DNA from: Jimgerdemannia flammicorona | Lineage: Eukaryota > Mucoromycota > Endogonomycetes > Endogonales > Endogonaceae | Reading direction: 5' to 3' | Assembly: GCA_003990745.1 (NCBI GenBank) | Contig: RBNI01006862.1 | Coordinates: forward strand, 1-10,899 | Length of the DNA: 10,899 bases | Part shown: piece by piece, positions 1 to 7,856 of the stretch | Layout: each line of letters opens with the position of its first letter | How positions within the stretch are numbered: position 1 is the stretch's first letter | Notes under the pieces: generated by a model | Database searches by the model: none | What the model saw: only the letters and a program-made list of their open reading frames with translations | Told to the model about the DNA's origin: nothing | Made by a program: the position numbers and the translations under genes

Positions 1-1233
1 CCCTACCCCTTCCCTATGAAAGACCACTTTGTCTAACACTATTGCCACCCTCCCCCCACTCTGCTCACAGATCCTCACTATCAAACCACGATGTCAGCCC
101 CCCTGAGGACCCCAACCCACCCACCATCTAGTCAGCAGATCCCCCAATAGCTTTTCCCATCTTAACACCTTCTCCTACAGTCCCAACCACTGCTCCTCCT
201 CAAATACAAAAAGCCAATGATCTGCCAGTCCTACCTATATTGTTAATACCCACCCTATAGTAAGCCAACTATCACCCACCCCACCCACAAGCTGAGATCT
301 CAAGTCCTCCCAGCGACCTCCCTCTCCCACCAGCCTACGCCCCACACCCAGTCTATCTCCTATCTCAGCCCAAAAGTCCCCCAAAACCTCACACTCTCCC
401 AGCCAATGTTCTGGTATCTATACACTACCCCCCGCTCTCCCAACATCATAACACTCCTCACAGTCAAATTGTCCACCATCCACCAAATGCCCTGTATGGA
501 AATTCAGTATGACATTCCTCTGCAACATTCTCCACCATACCACCCAGAACTTAGGGGGAAGCCACCTCCATACCTCTGCACTCCAAGACCAGATATCAGC
601 CCAGTCCCACTCCTCGCTGATCCCTGCCACCTGCCAGCCACTTGGCCAAAGATCCTGGCCAAGCCCCTGCTGACACTCTACTCCCTCCCCAATATCGAAC
701 ATAGTAAGTGGAGCACCTCCCAGGAGCAATCTATCCCAATGCCACATATTAGGTCCCCACACTGCCTCCCCCTCATTGCCTTGCCAGTGCAGGCCAATTT
801 GGTGTACACCATCAGCCATACCCCACCAAAAGCCCTTGAACCTCAGCCGCTGAATTCCATTCAGCCCCACCAAAGAGAGCAGATCTCCGGAGGACCCCCA
901 AGGAGATGTTTGCATCTCCCACACCTTCTGCATCAGAGGCACCCAACTTCCACCCTGCAGTTCCACAGCTCTTTTTAACCACCAGGCTCGCAAGCAGTGC
1001 AGCCTCTTGGGAAAGTCCATCAGTCCAAGCCCTCCCCTGACTACCGGCCTTGCAAGAGTATCCCAACTGACCTGGGACCTCCTCCCTGCCCAGATCCAAT
1101 CCCTAGCCATCTTTGTCAGCTTCTTCACCACCCATGCTGAGAAGTTGAGGTGATAAGCCACATACCACAGCTTGGGGAACCAATACACATTCAGAATTGA
1201 CACTCGCCCTGCTAGAGAGATATGGCGACCTCC
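1..1233 (-). pseudogene. LINE ORF2 C-terminal region with CCHC zinc knuckle
   Basis: This is the post-RT region of ORF2. LAGRVSILNVYWFPKLWYV and RGGLGLMDFPKRL are the usual blocks after the thumb of LINE reverse transcriptases. Near the end, CEEC at 451-462 is followed by a TAG at 418 and then EHWLGEC (H at 406-408, C at 391-393). Read through the stop this forms C-x2-C-x14-H-x4-C, the C-terminal knuckle of such elements. FWAEIGDRLGV follows, again typical. More stops occur at 235, 175 and 94, and the frame is then open to position 1, so the natural end of ORF2 may lie outside the window. Confidence 0.85.
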
Positions 1234-2358
1234 CTATCCTTGAAGGGTCTCCCCCCATATGTTCACCCTGCTCTCCCACCACACTCATGGCAAGACAGAA
1301 CCATATACAGAGAGGAAGATGCCCAAATACTGCACCACCTCACCAGTAGGGACAATTGTTCTGATGATGTCCCCACCCACCAGCCCATTCCCTAGCACCA
1401 TTGTCTCACACTTATACCAGTTGAGCTTTGCCCCTGAGTGGGCCTCATACCATTCCACAGTCTCCTGAAGTGCCGCTACATCTGCCACCATCCCAAGTCC
1501 AACCACTATATCATCAGCAAAGGCCCCCACCTTCCACACTATACCATATATAGAGAGCTCTGCCACCTTCTGGTGAATCCTATCCATCAAAGGCTCCAGC
1601 AAAAGGGCATAAAGAATAGGGGACAGAGGGTCCCCCTGAGGAACTCCTCTTCCCAAGGAAAATGCCCTCCCACAGTGACCATTACACATCAGAGCTACCT
1701 GACTGCTTTCCAGCAGACTCAATATAGAGGCCCTAAACCTTGGGGGAACCCCAATTCGGTCCAATACCTTGCCCAGCCACACCTGATGTACATGGTCGTA
1801 GGCCTTCTCCTGGTCCAAAAAGACCAATCTTCCATCCAGGCCACAGGTCCGGGCCACTTCAATCATACCATGAACCCATACAGTCCTATCTCTTATAAGT
1901 CTGCCCCCAACAAAGCCCTGCTGCTCCTCCCCCAGCACCTGTTGGGCAACTCTCTGCAGCCTTGTGACAATCACCTTAGTCACCATCTTCCTGTCTATGT
2001 CCAGAAGCATGATCGGCCTCCAGTTCTTTCAGTCTTCTCTCCTCCCCTTGTCTTTATACAATAAGACCACCAGCCCGAGATCCTGCTCTCCCACCCACTC
2101 ACCACTCTGAAGGACATGGTCACAAAGAGCAGCCATCTCATCCAAAACTCCAGGGACATTTACCATCTTCTTCCAGAAGTCCCATGGCAATCCATCCTCC
2201 CCAGGTGCTGTCCCTAGTTTAGTTGCTGCCAGGACACTCTGGATCTCATCCCTCTGCACTGGTAAGATCAAGTCACCCAGTCTAGCTACTTGTGGTGGCC
2301 CCCACTCTTCTAGTGTATCTGCAATTGCCGCTTCATCAGCACCCCCTTCTCTTTCACT
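1234..2358 (-). pseudogene. LINE reverse transcriptase domain with in-frame stops
   Basis: Reverse transcriptase of a non-LTR element. The N-terminal block reads GTAPGEDGLPWDFWKK (the conserved APGxDGxP motif). A TGA at 2029 interrupts it, and KNWRPIMLLDIDRKM continues in the same frame, matching the standard N-W-R-P-I-x-L motif. Motif A is FLDQEKAYD (1795-1821), motif B is RGVPQGDPLSP (1618-1650) and motif C is FADD (1510-1521), so the catalytic aspartates are intact. VVQYLGIFLS precedes the TGA at 1285, and a TAG follows at 1234. The protein cannot be made in one piece without suppressing stops. The conserved core suggests moderately recent decay. Confidence 0.93.
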
Positions 2359-2949
2359 CTACAAGCCCTGCTATCTCTCCTTCAACACCCCTAAGATTTG
2401 TTGCATGTCATATATCATATCCCCATCAGCATCCAGGACCCCATCCCACCGATGTCGCACTCTCCTGGCTTTGAGAAGTCTTGATAAGTATCCAGTAGGC
2501 CGCTCACCCTCCTCAAGCCCCTGCTACCATAGCCTAGCAGTCATGCCCCACATATGAGTCTCCTCCTCTTCTCTCAATATCTGTTGTAGTTCCACAATCT
2601 CTAATTTTGCCCTCTCGATCCTCCAATCCTCTACCCCAACAACAGTAAGCAAATCCACCTAATCCATTTGTAGTCTCCTCAGCCTATTGGAAGCACACCT
2701 TGTGTGCCTCCTCTTCTGCCTCCCAGCCTCTCTACCAGCCTCTCCCCAATAAACCCTCACAGCCTCTTTCAATCTCATCCAGCGGACAGCCACAGGCAAA
2801 CCCTCATGCCTCCAGGTAAAAACTTTTGCCTGAATGTCCACCACCCACAATTCCCACAACCCCTTCTCAGCCAGCAGGGAGGAGTTAAGGTGCCAATGTC
2901 CGGGTCCATCTCCACTCCCCCCAAACTGCCCCTGTCCCAAAAGTCTCCA

Positions 2950-3522
2950 GTGATCAGACCATGGGCATCACTCCACTTCCAAAGCCTTCCAAACATCTGA
3001 CCCCCAGTACTCCACTGTCAGAATCCAATCAATCCTTGTGCCCAAGCTATTCACCCAGTGTATGTAGACCCTGGCATCACCCCACCTCGTTCTGCCCATA
3101 TCCCCCAATGAGCTCAATATCTCCACCTCTTCCCACGCATCCAGACCTCCACTTCTACCCCCGGCACTCCTCCCTCCATCAGTCCTGTCTAGATGCTGAT
3201 CCTGAACCATATTAAAATCCCCACCAAGCACTTCAACCCCTTCCTCCAAGAGAATACCCTCCTCCAGCAGCCCCCTAATCCATGTAGTCCTCTCACCCCT
3301 AGCTGCAGGGCAGTAGCAAGAGCCCACCTTCACTGATTCCCACCCCAGCCGATGCCAATCTCCCCAGACCAAGCGATCACCCCAGCTCCTGATTCCCCCC
3401 AATTCACCTCTACCCTTCCTCACCAAAATTGCTACCTTTCCAAACCAAGCAGTAGTCCCACCCCTAGATTCCTGAGGTTTTTGGTGTTTAGTAGTATAAT
3501 AGTCAAAGCTGGATATCTGCAA
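2950..3522 (-). pseudogene. LINE APE-type endonuclease domain, partial and with a stop
   Basis: This domain would nick target DNA to prime reverse transcription. Visible hallmarks, in order, are a GKVAILVRK strand, a GGDFN motif (GDFN at 3211-3222), GTRIDWILT near the end of the open stretch, and the catalytic SDH triad at 2950-2958. A TGA at 2968-2970 falls just before SDH, so the histidine motif is reached only by reading through in the same frame. Downstream, GPGHWHLNSSLL matches the usual tail after the endonuclease in LINE ORF2. The domain lacks its first strands, which should hold the metal-binding asparagine and glutamate. The apparent open stretch in another frame over 2775-2996 is a shadow. 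Confidence 0.88.
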
Positions 3523-3610
3523 GTGATTTGTATGTCAATTTCTTAATTGGGATAGTTCTCTGGATATAGTAGTGATTTATATGTAAACAGGTTTCCTTCT
3601 TGGGTCAACT
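3510..3610. repeat. Degenerate ~50-bp tandem duplication at the LINE 5' junction
   Basis: CTGGATATCTGCAAGTGATT (from about 3510) is echoed about 50 bp later by CTGGATATAGTAGTGATTTA (from about 3560). Each copy continues into a TATGT..AA segment and a TTCTTnnTTGGG segment. The duplication starts where LINE similarity ends, so it marks the boundary between the retroelement and the repeat mosaic to its right. Copies differ by substitutions and small indels, so the array is old. Confidence 0.6.
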
Positions 3611-4075
3611 GGGAATGGCAGAATTTGTGTAGCATGACGATCTTGTACATAATGGTCTGACAATTTAGCAGTTCTCCTTTTTGGGTAGCAGGCAATTTCT
3701 TTATATAGTGCGACAAGTTTCCAAAAGTATGCAATTTCTAGCAGATGGCTTGATTTGATGCAGCTTCCCTGAAATGGTAGCTTACTGGGAATTATACTGG
3801 CAGTGGATAACTCAATAACTCAGACTCACTGGGAATAATGAATAACTTGGATGTCATGGATTCTTCCTAAATCGGTGGCTTTAACTGGGAATACAATGGT
3901 GTAGATTCTTTCTGAATCAGTGGGGTTCTCTGAAAATGCAGATAACTTGGAAACAGTGGTAATGTAGATTCTTCTGAATCAGTGGGTTCTCTGAGAATAC
4001 TACTCGGATAGTATGGATTCTTTCTGAATCAGCGGCTTTAACTGGGAATTAACTCAGATTCTTAGCAAGTTATAT
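3608..4075. repeat. Degenerate tandem array with a palindromic GATTC..GAATC core
   Basis: Units beginning with GATTCTTTCTGAATCAGTGG or close variants start at 3859, 3904, 3967 and 4016, with a partial one at 4057 (spacings 45, 63, 49 and 41). The core GATTC-TTTCT-GAATC is an inverted repeat able to form a small hairpin. ACTGGGAAT occurs five times in the same stretch (3608, 3784, 3828, 3884, 4041), usually downstream of the core or of its variants. I see no coding potential. This looks like a decayed minisatellite or the regulatory end of an unidentified repeat. Confidence 0.75.
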
Positions 4076-4150
4076 CAAAGACTGGCTTCATTTATATGGG
4101 GTTACATCATAGACTGGCTCCACTGTGAAGTTGCATCAGAAAGACTGGTT
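4068..4150. repeat. ~30-bp degenerate tandem repeat, three copies
   Basis: The motif TTAYATCA followed by AGACTGG recurs as AGTTATATCAAAGACTGG, GGTTACATCATAGACTGG and AGTTGCATCAGAAAGACTGG, with starts near 4068, 4100 and 4129. The array directly follows the GATTC/GAATC array and has a different unit. Together they make a patchwork of short arrays rather than one satellite. Confidence 0.6.
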
Positions 4151-4724
4151 TGTGACAAGAATGACAGTGAATACTTGGGTTCTTCAGGCTTATCTGGCAA
4201 GTGTACCAATAGCATGGCTTATTCCTTAAGCAGCGGGTTTCTCTTCAAAAGGTGGCAAAGTTCTTCACTCGAACTTGGTGGCAAAATTGGCTTTATATCA
4301 GAAAGTGGACCAGAGTGAGAAAAGGGGACCAATGCTCACAATCTCCTAATAGTGGCTGTAGAGTTCCTCTCAAAGTGTAGTAGGCAGACTTGACTTTTGC
4401 TTTTAGATTTAATTTCGGACTGAGGTTTATTCACTCTTGTCTCTGGGGTAATTTATACAAGTTGGTTACTATCTGGTTGCTATGTGGCTAACTATAGATT
4501 TACTACTTCTGGTAATACTTGGGTGTGTCCTCTGGGTATAGATGTGTCCACAGAACATAAGTGTGTCCACAGGACATGAGTGTGTCTACAGGACATGAGT
4601 GTGTCTTCAGGACACAGATAAACAATTCTGATCTGGTGTCTTGGCTAATTATAAGTGTAGTGGGCATGGGTAACTATGATACACTAGAAGTCACATCATG
4701 CTGAGTAAGTATGCTAATTGTTCG
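4151..4724. other. Non-coding repeat-flanking sequence, no gene seen
   Basis: Apart from the 19-bp minisatellite inside it, I find no gene, RNA gene or long ORF here. Composition is intermediate, and occasional CpG remains (the last at 4723-4724). It grades into the AT-rich tract to the right. It may be part of the same unidentified repeat as the arrays on its left. Confidence 0.5.
4522..4616. repeat. 19-bp minisatellite, five tandem copies
   Basis: Five units with an exact 19-bp period start at 4522, 4541, 4560, 4579 and 4598. The best unit is AGTGTGTCCACAGGACATG. Inside it TGTCC-ACA-GGACA is a perfect inverted repeat, so each unit can fold as a 5-bp stem with a 3-nt loop. Copies 3 and 4 differ at one base; the first and last are more diverged. 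No ORF spans the array. Confidence 0.9.
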
Positions 4725-5558
4725 TGTCATCTGACTAAGTTATAATTTGGATAGTACATTTTTGGTCTGTTACAATAAATATAAAATACTATAGAGAAAT
4801 TGTGTTAGATCTAAACTTAGGTTTTAAAATTAAATTTTTAAGTTCAGCTCAGATTATATATTTTGTAAAATACTAATTATAAAGATTAGTAATATTTTTT
4901 ATTTTATCTTATTTATATAAAACTATAATATAATAAATAAATTAAATCAAATTAAATATTAATTTAATTTATTTAAAAGTACTAGTTATTATTATTCTAA
5001 TTATATTATATTAAAAATATATATTATATTATTATTAATTATAAATAATTTTAAATAATAAATATTAATATATTATTTTTAAATAAACTATAATGATTTT
5101 AATACTATTAATCTTTATAATTAACTCTTAGAGCAACTCTTTTAAACTTTTAAGATCAAGTTTCTTAAAATTAATATTATCAATAATATTAGTAATAATA
5201 GTAGAGATAAAGCTACTAAAAATATAGCTCCAGAATAATATTTAAAAGAATATTTGAGATGTTTTAAAAAATATAATAAAGATATCTTTAATAAAATAAA
5301 ATAAATATCTTTCTAAAGTTTTATTTTTCTTTAGATATACTAGTGATAAAGAGTTTTAGAGAAAACTTTAAGCTGTTTAGATATATGATACTCTTCAATA
5401 TATAGAACTATTTTTATCTCTCATATAATCTTATACAGTTTTTTTTTTTTTTTTTAATAGACTCAAAGTTTTATAGATTTTTATTAAAAGAGAACCTAGA
5501 CTATATAGGCCAAAACCCTCTCTCACTACCTTCTGAGTACTATACTCTCATTAAATCT

Positions 5559-5570
5559 AGACTAACTATT

Positions 5571-5571
<1 letters not shown>
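5559..5571. repeat. Target-site duplication, left copy
   Basis: AGACTAACTATTG immediately precedes the T run and is identical to 5703-5715. With trailing T residues the duplication may be up to 16 bp. Removing the insertion and one copy gives an uninterrupted AT-rich sequence. Confidence 0.85.
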
Positions 5572-5618
<47 letters not shown>

Positions 5619-5702
5619 GTCACTTGGACTCCCTTCCTTTATTAATACCCATCTATCCCATATAAATACAATGAACCCCCCTTTATCCGATCCCCCTAGG
5701 GC
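5572..5702 (-). mobile_element. Short retroposed insertion: 87-bp body plus 44-nt poly(A) tail
   Basis: Read on the minus strand, an 87-bp body (5616-5702) ends in 44 uninterrupted A residues (5572-5615). AATAAA lies at 5638-5643, 22 nt upstream of the tail. The whole is flanked by a direct repeat, AGACTAACTATTG, at 5559-5571 and 5703-5715, extendable by up to three T. Poly(A), a polyadenylation signal and a target-site duplication are the signs of LINE-mediated retroposition. The body is G-rich on its sense strand (30 G, 8 C), like the LINE at 1-3522 and in the same orientation. It may therefore be a severely 5'-truncated LINE copy, or a captured mRNA 3' end. An intact tail and a surviving CpG indicate insertion after the host tract had decayed. 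Confidence 0.87.
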
Positions 5703-5715
5703 AGACTAACTATTG
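5703..5715. repeat. Target-site duplication, right copy
   Basis: Second, identical copy of the 13-bp direct repeat, followed by TTTAA. It abuts the 5' end of the retroposed body, which begins GCCCTAGGGG on the minus strand. Confidence 0.85.
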
Positions 5716-6779
5716 TTTAATAACTCAACTATACCAGATATAGTAGAGTTTAAGTTAGCCTACATCTTATTCTATATATTATGCTCTCTCTATTATCAGA
5801 AAAAAAAGCAATTATATATCTACAACTAAAGATATATATCTGAAACTCTGATATATATATATATAAGACTATATCTAAGTTAATTTGTATAGTCTCTACT
5901 ACTCTAAATAGAGTAATAGATAAAAAAAAACTCTCCTCAAAGTACAGAATAGTAGATAGAATTTGGTTCTCTCTAATGAGATAAGTAGAAGACTTATATA
6001 TATATAAGATGAGAGAAAATCTCCAATACTCTACTACTTAAGTTTGCAGGCTTTAATTATATTGTTATATTAGCTCTTAGTTCTAGTTAAGTATAGCTAA
6101 GATATCTGACTACCTCTAATAACTAGAACCTAATCTTATATATATATATATACATATATTATCAAAAGTAGCCAAGAGTGATATCTGTTATTTAACTACT
6201 CTGTACTAATCAGAAGACCCTATCAATATAGCACCCACTCTAGCCTCAATGACTATTACTAGCTTAATACCCAACTGGTCTATTATAATCATCCTTTTAT
6301 TTATCTATAATAGTCATCTCTCTTTCTATTCCAATTCCATCTGAAAAACAATTATCTACACTAGAACTATATTTGCTGAGAAGCTCTCCAAAGCTCAGAG
6401 AGCTCTACTATAGATACTAAGAACCTATAGATAATCTATATATTCTAGATTGGCTGACTCTTTATATTATCTATGATATACTGAGATGATACCTTATTGA
6501 TAATAATAAAAGAAAAAGACATCACACTAAAATGAATATACCCCAGACACAGTCAAAGGCACCAGAAACTATGAAAAAGTGAAGAAGATACTGATCTGAC
6601 ACTGATAAAAAGGCAACTCATTACCATTGCCTCCCTTCTACTGCTCTGTAACAGATACAACAAACCAACCCAAGATAGTGAGGATAAAAGTTATGGAAAA
6701 GGAACTCAGAAAGTTGCCTACCAAACTTTGTGACCAGTAAGGTAGAGGAGAAAGGAGCACCTTACATAGCTTTCTTATA

Positions 6780-6977
6780 CGACTTTCTTACGCGGATTTC
6801 TTACATGACAGGAAGGCTGATGAAGTCTGTGACTGTTTCCGGGATACTTTGACTACTTTGACTGCACGGATAAGAGTCAACTCGCAACGGAGCAATAATT
6901 ATCGATATTTTATTCACATCAGCCTTCCCACGCCCGACATAAAACTATATAAGTTCAATCTTGACTCTGTGCTACGT
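6780..6977. other. 3' flank of the stefin-like gene with small repeats
   Basis: CpG returns abruptly at 6780. A 14-bp motif is repeated three times imperfectly (AGCTTTCTTATAC, GACTTTCTTACGCG, GATTTCTTACATGA; 6768-6808). TACTTTGAC is duplicated at 6845-6862. An exact 12-bp inverted repeat, GGAAGGCTGATG / CATCAGCCTTCC, lies at 6811-6822 and 6917-6928. Short ORFs on the plus strand here look accidental. Confidence 0.6.
6909..6914 (-). promoter_or_regulatory. Polyadenylation signal AATAAA of the stefin-like gene
   Basis: A minus-strand AATAAA lies 64 nt beyond the TAA at 6978-6980, a normal distance for a fungal 3' UTR. It supports the minus-strand gene model. Confidence 0.5.
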
Positions 6978-7856
6978 TTACTCATTGAAATAAACCAAGG
7001 GATCCCCCTTGGTCCAGATAGCGGTCTGGATGGTGGTGTGGAGTGAGTAGAAGTCGATGCGGCCGTCGTGGTACTTGTGGGCCCTGCACAAAGGGAAGAA
7101 AGGTCAATACTATATTACAGGAGGGTGGCACTAAGAGTAGCTATTCAGTTTTTCCAAAAGAAGATACTTTCAAAAATAGTGTATTTTCAATCCGCCTTTC
7201 AATAAACCGGCGCATTCCAGTGGTTTGGCGGGGCTACAGCGCCAGATACAATGCAGGAGTTTCAAACGCGCGTCTTACCTGGCGTGAATATACTTTTCAT
7301 CACCAAGGTGAATTTTGGCGAAGTAATTCCAGCCGTAAGCGACCTCCTCCTTGGCATACAGGACGACCTTGAAAGCGGAGATATGCTTTAGTTTGTCGGT
7401 CTCGTGGAGATGGTGCACGTGATCGGCGTGGTGTATTTCGTGAAGCTGGTGGAGTCGGAGGGAAAAGATAGGTCAGAGTGTGGATAGGGTGTGCATTTAG
7501 TCCTTGAAACGTTTTTCGCGGTGGAAATCAAACGTATTGTCAGGGAGACAAATGTGTGACTCTGGCAGACGTCGAAAATCTCTTTAAAATTCCACGCGCC
7601 GCAGTTTACGAAATGTAACTGTAATAGTCCTACCTTGTCGATTATCTCGCGCTTGACGTTGTTGAAAACCTGCGTTTCAGGGGGAGGAGACAGCAGCGAG
7701 TATGAGAACCTGGTACTCTGTCAAACCGGTGTGCACCAGAAATTCGAGAGAGGGTGCAAGTGGGGAGAAGGTGACAGTAAGGATAACACGTACATCGATG
7801 GCATCAGTATCAGCGGGACCAACAGGTCCCATTTCGTTGTGGTTGACGTCGGACAT
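6978..7856 (-). CDS. Stefin/cystatin-like cysteine-protease inhibitor, 4 exons, 123 aa
   Basis: Exons join(7794-7856, 7634-7669, 7279-7445, 6978-7083), minus strand. Introns are 124, 188 and 195 bp with donors GTACGT, GTAGGA and GTAAGA, acceptors CGCAG, ACCAG and GTGCAG, and phases 0, 0 and 2. All junctions keep the frame. The ATG at 7854-7856 is followed by SDVNHNEMGPVG. The diagnostic part is VVLYAKEEVAYGWNYFAKIH followed by LGDEKYIHAR. It matches the stefin wedge and next strand (V-x-Y..QVVAGTNYxxKVxxGDxxYxH), with one extra residue in the QxVxG loop. The protein ends DPLVYFNE, like the stefin D-x-L-x-Y/G-F end. No signal peptide is visible, so it should be intracellular. In known stefins the N-terminal glycine, the QVVAG loop and a second hairpin loop block papain-like enzymes. 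Here the first loop reads EEVAYG, so inhibition is uncertain. Residues 34-54 carry eight histidines. Confidence 0.82.

Larger units (their letters stand above)
1..3522 (-). mobile_element. Degenerate non-LTR retrotransposon (LINE, APE-RT type), ORF2 only
   Basis: Read on the minus strand, one frame runs from about 3522 to the window edge. In order it holds an APE-like endonuclease, a linker with the W..GLEEGERPTGYL pattern, a LINE reverse transcriptase and a C-terminal CCHC knuckle. This order is that of ORF2 in fungal Tad1/L1-like elements; the clade is inference. Twelve in-frame stops interrupt it: TGA at 2968, 2029, 1285 and 94; TAG at 2659, 2524, 2371, 2359, 1234, 418, 235 and 175. I found no frameshift. 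The coding strand is strongly G-rich (the first 60 plus-strand bases contain 28 C and 4 G). The N-terminal part of the endonuclease (the usual NxxG and LQET region) and any ORF1 are absent beyond about 3510, so the copy is 5'-truncated or interrupted there. Its 3' end lies outside the window. Confidence 0.93.
4725..6779. other. AT-rich, CpG-free tract (RIP-like or deaminated repeat relics)
   Basis: No gene is supported here. In 4861-5100 I count 13 G+C in 240 bases (5.4%). Scanning the whole tract, the only CpG is at 5688-5689, inside a later retroposed insertion. TA-rich runs and TATATA microsatellites (around 5850 and 6140) are frequent. Loss of both C and CpG is what repeated C-to-T mutation of repeats produces in fungi through RIP or deamination of methylated cytosine; that origin is inference. 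The part 5700-6540 is less extreme and holds short open stretches, but I recognise no transposase, gag or RT motif. The segment 6541-6779 is more balanced and also shows no gene. Confidence 0.8.

Noticed and set aside
406..2064. Long plus-strand ORFs rich in Pro, His, Thr and Leu across the LINE
   Set aside because: They are shadows of the G-rich minus-strand ORF2, with no domain and a composition set by the C-rich strand.
2775..3000. Apparent frameshifts in the endonuclease, with an alternative frame carrying a WSDAHG string
   Set aside because: Reading through the TGA at 2968 in the original frame gives CPWSDHWRLLG and then the GPGHWHLNSSLL block, so a single stop explains the data without any frameshift.
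3859..4616. CRISPR-like repeat array
   Set aside because: Units are degenerate and tandem with no unique spacers of constant length, and the window is eukaryotic.
3532..4774. Possible solo LTR beginning TGTCAA and ending TGTTACA
   Set aside because: The 5-bp flanks differ (TTGTA-type on the left, ATAAA on the right), the ends are not inverted repeats of useful length, and no second LTR is present.
5439..6135. Second retroposon with a 17-T run at 5439-5455 and a TAATCTTATA flank repeated near 6127
   Set aside because: A 10-bp AT-only match is expected by chance in this composition, and no polyadenylation signal or body could be defined.
4800..6500. Nuclear insertion of mitochondrial DNA
   Set aside because: The AT content would fit, but I see no mitochondrial gene, tRNA or intron motif. 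CpG loss with microsatellites fits decayed repeats better.
6849..7372. Plus-strand ORFs of 65 and 109 aa
   Set aside because: They overlap the minus-strand stefin-like exons and introns, and show no family features. The minus-strand model explains splice sites and conserved motifs.
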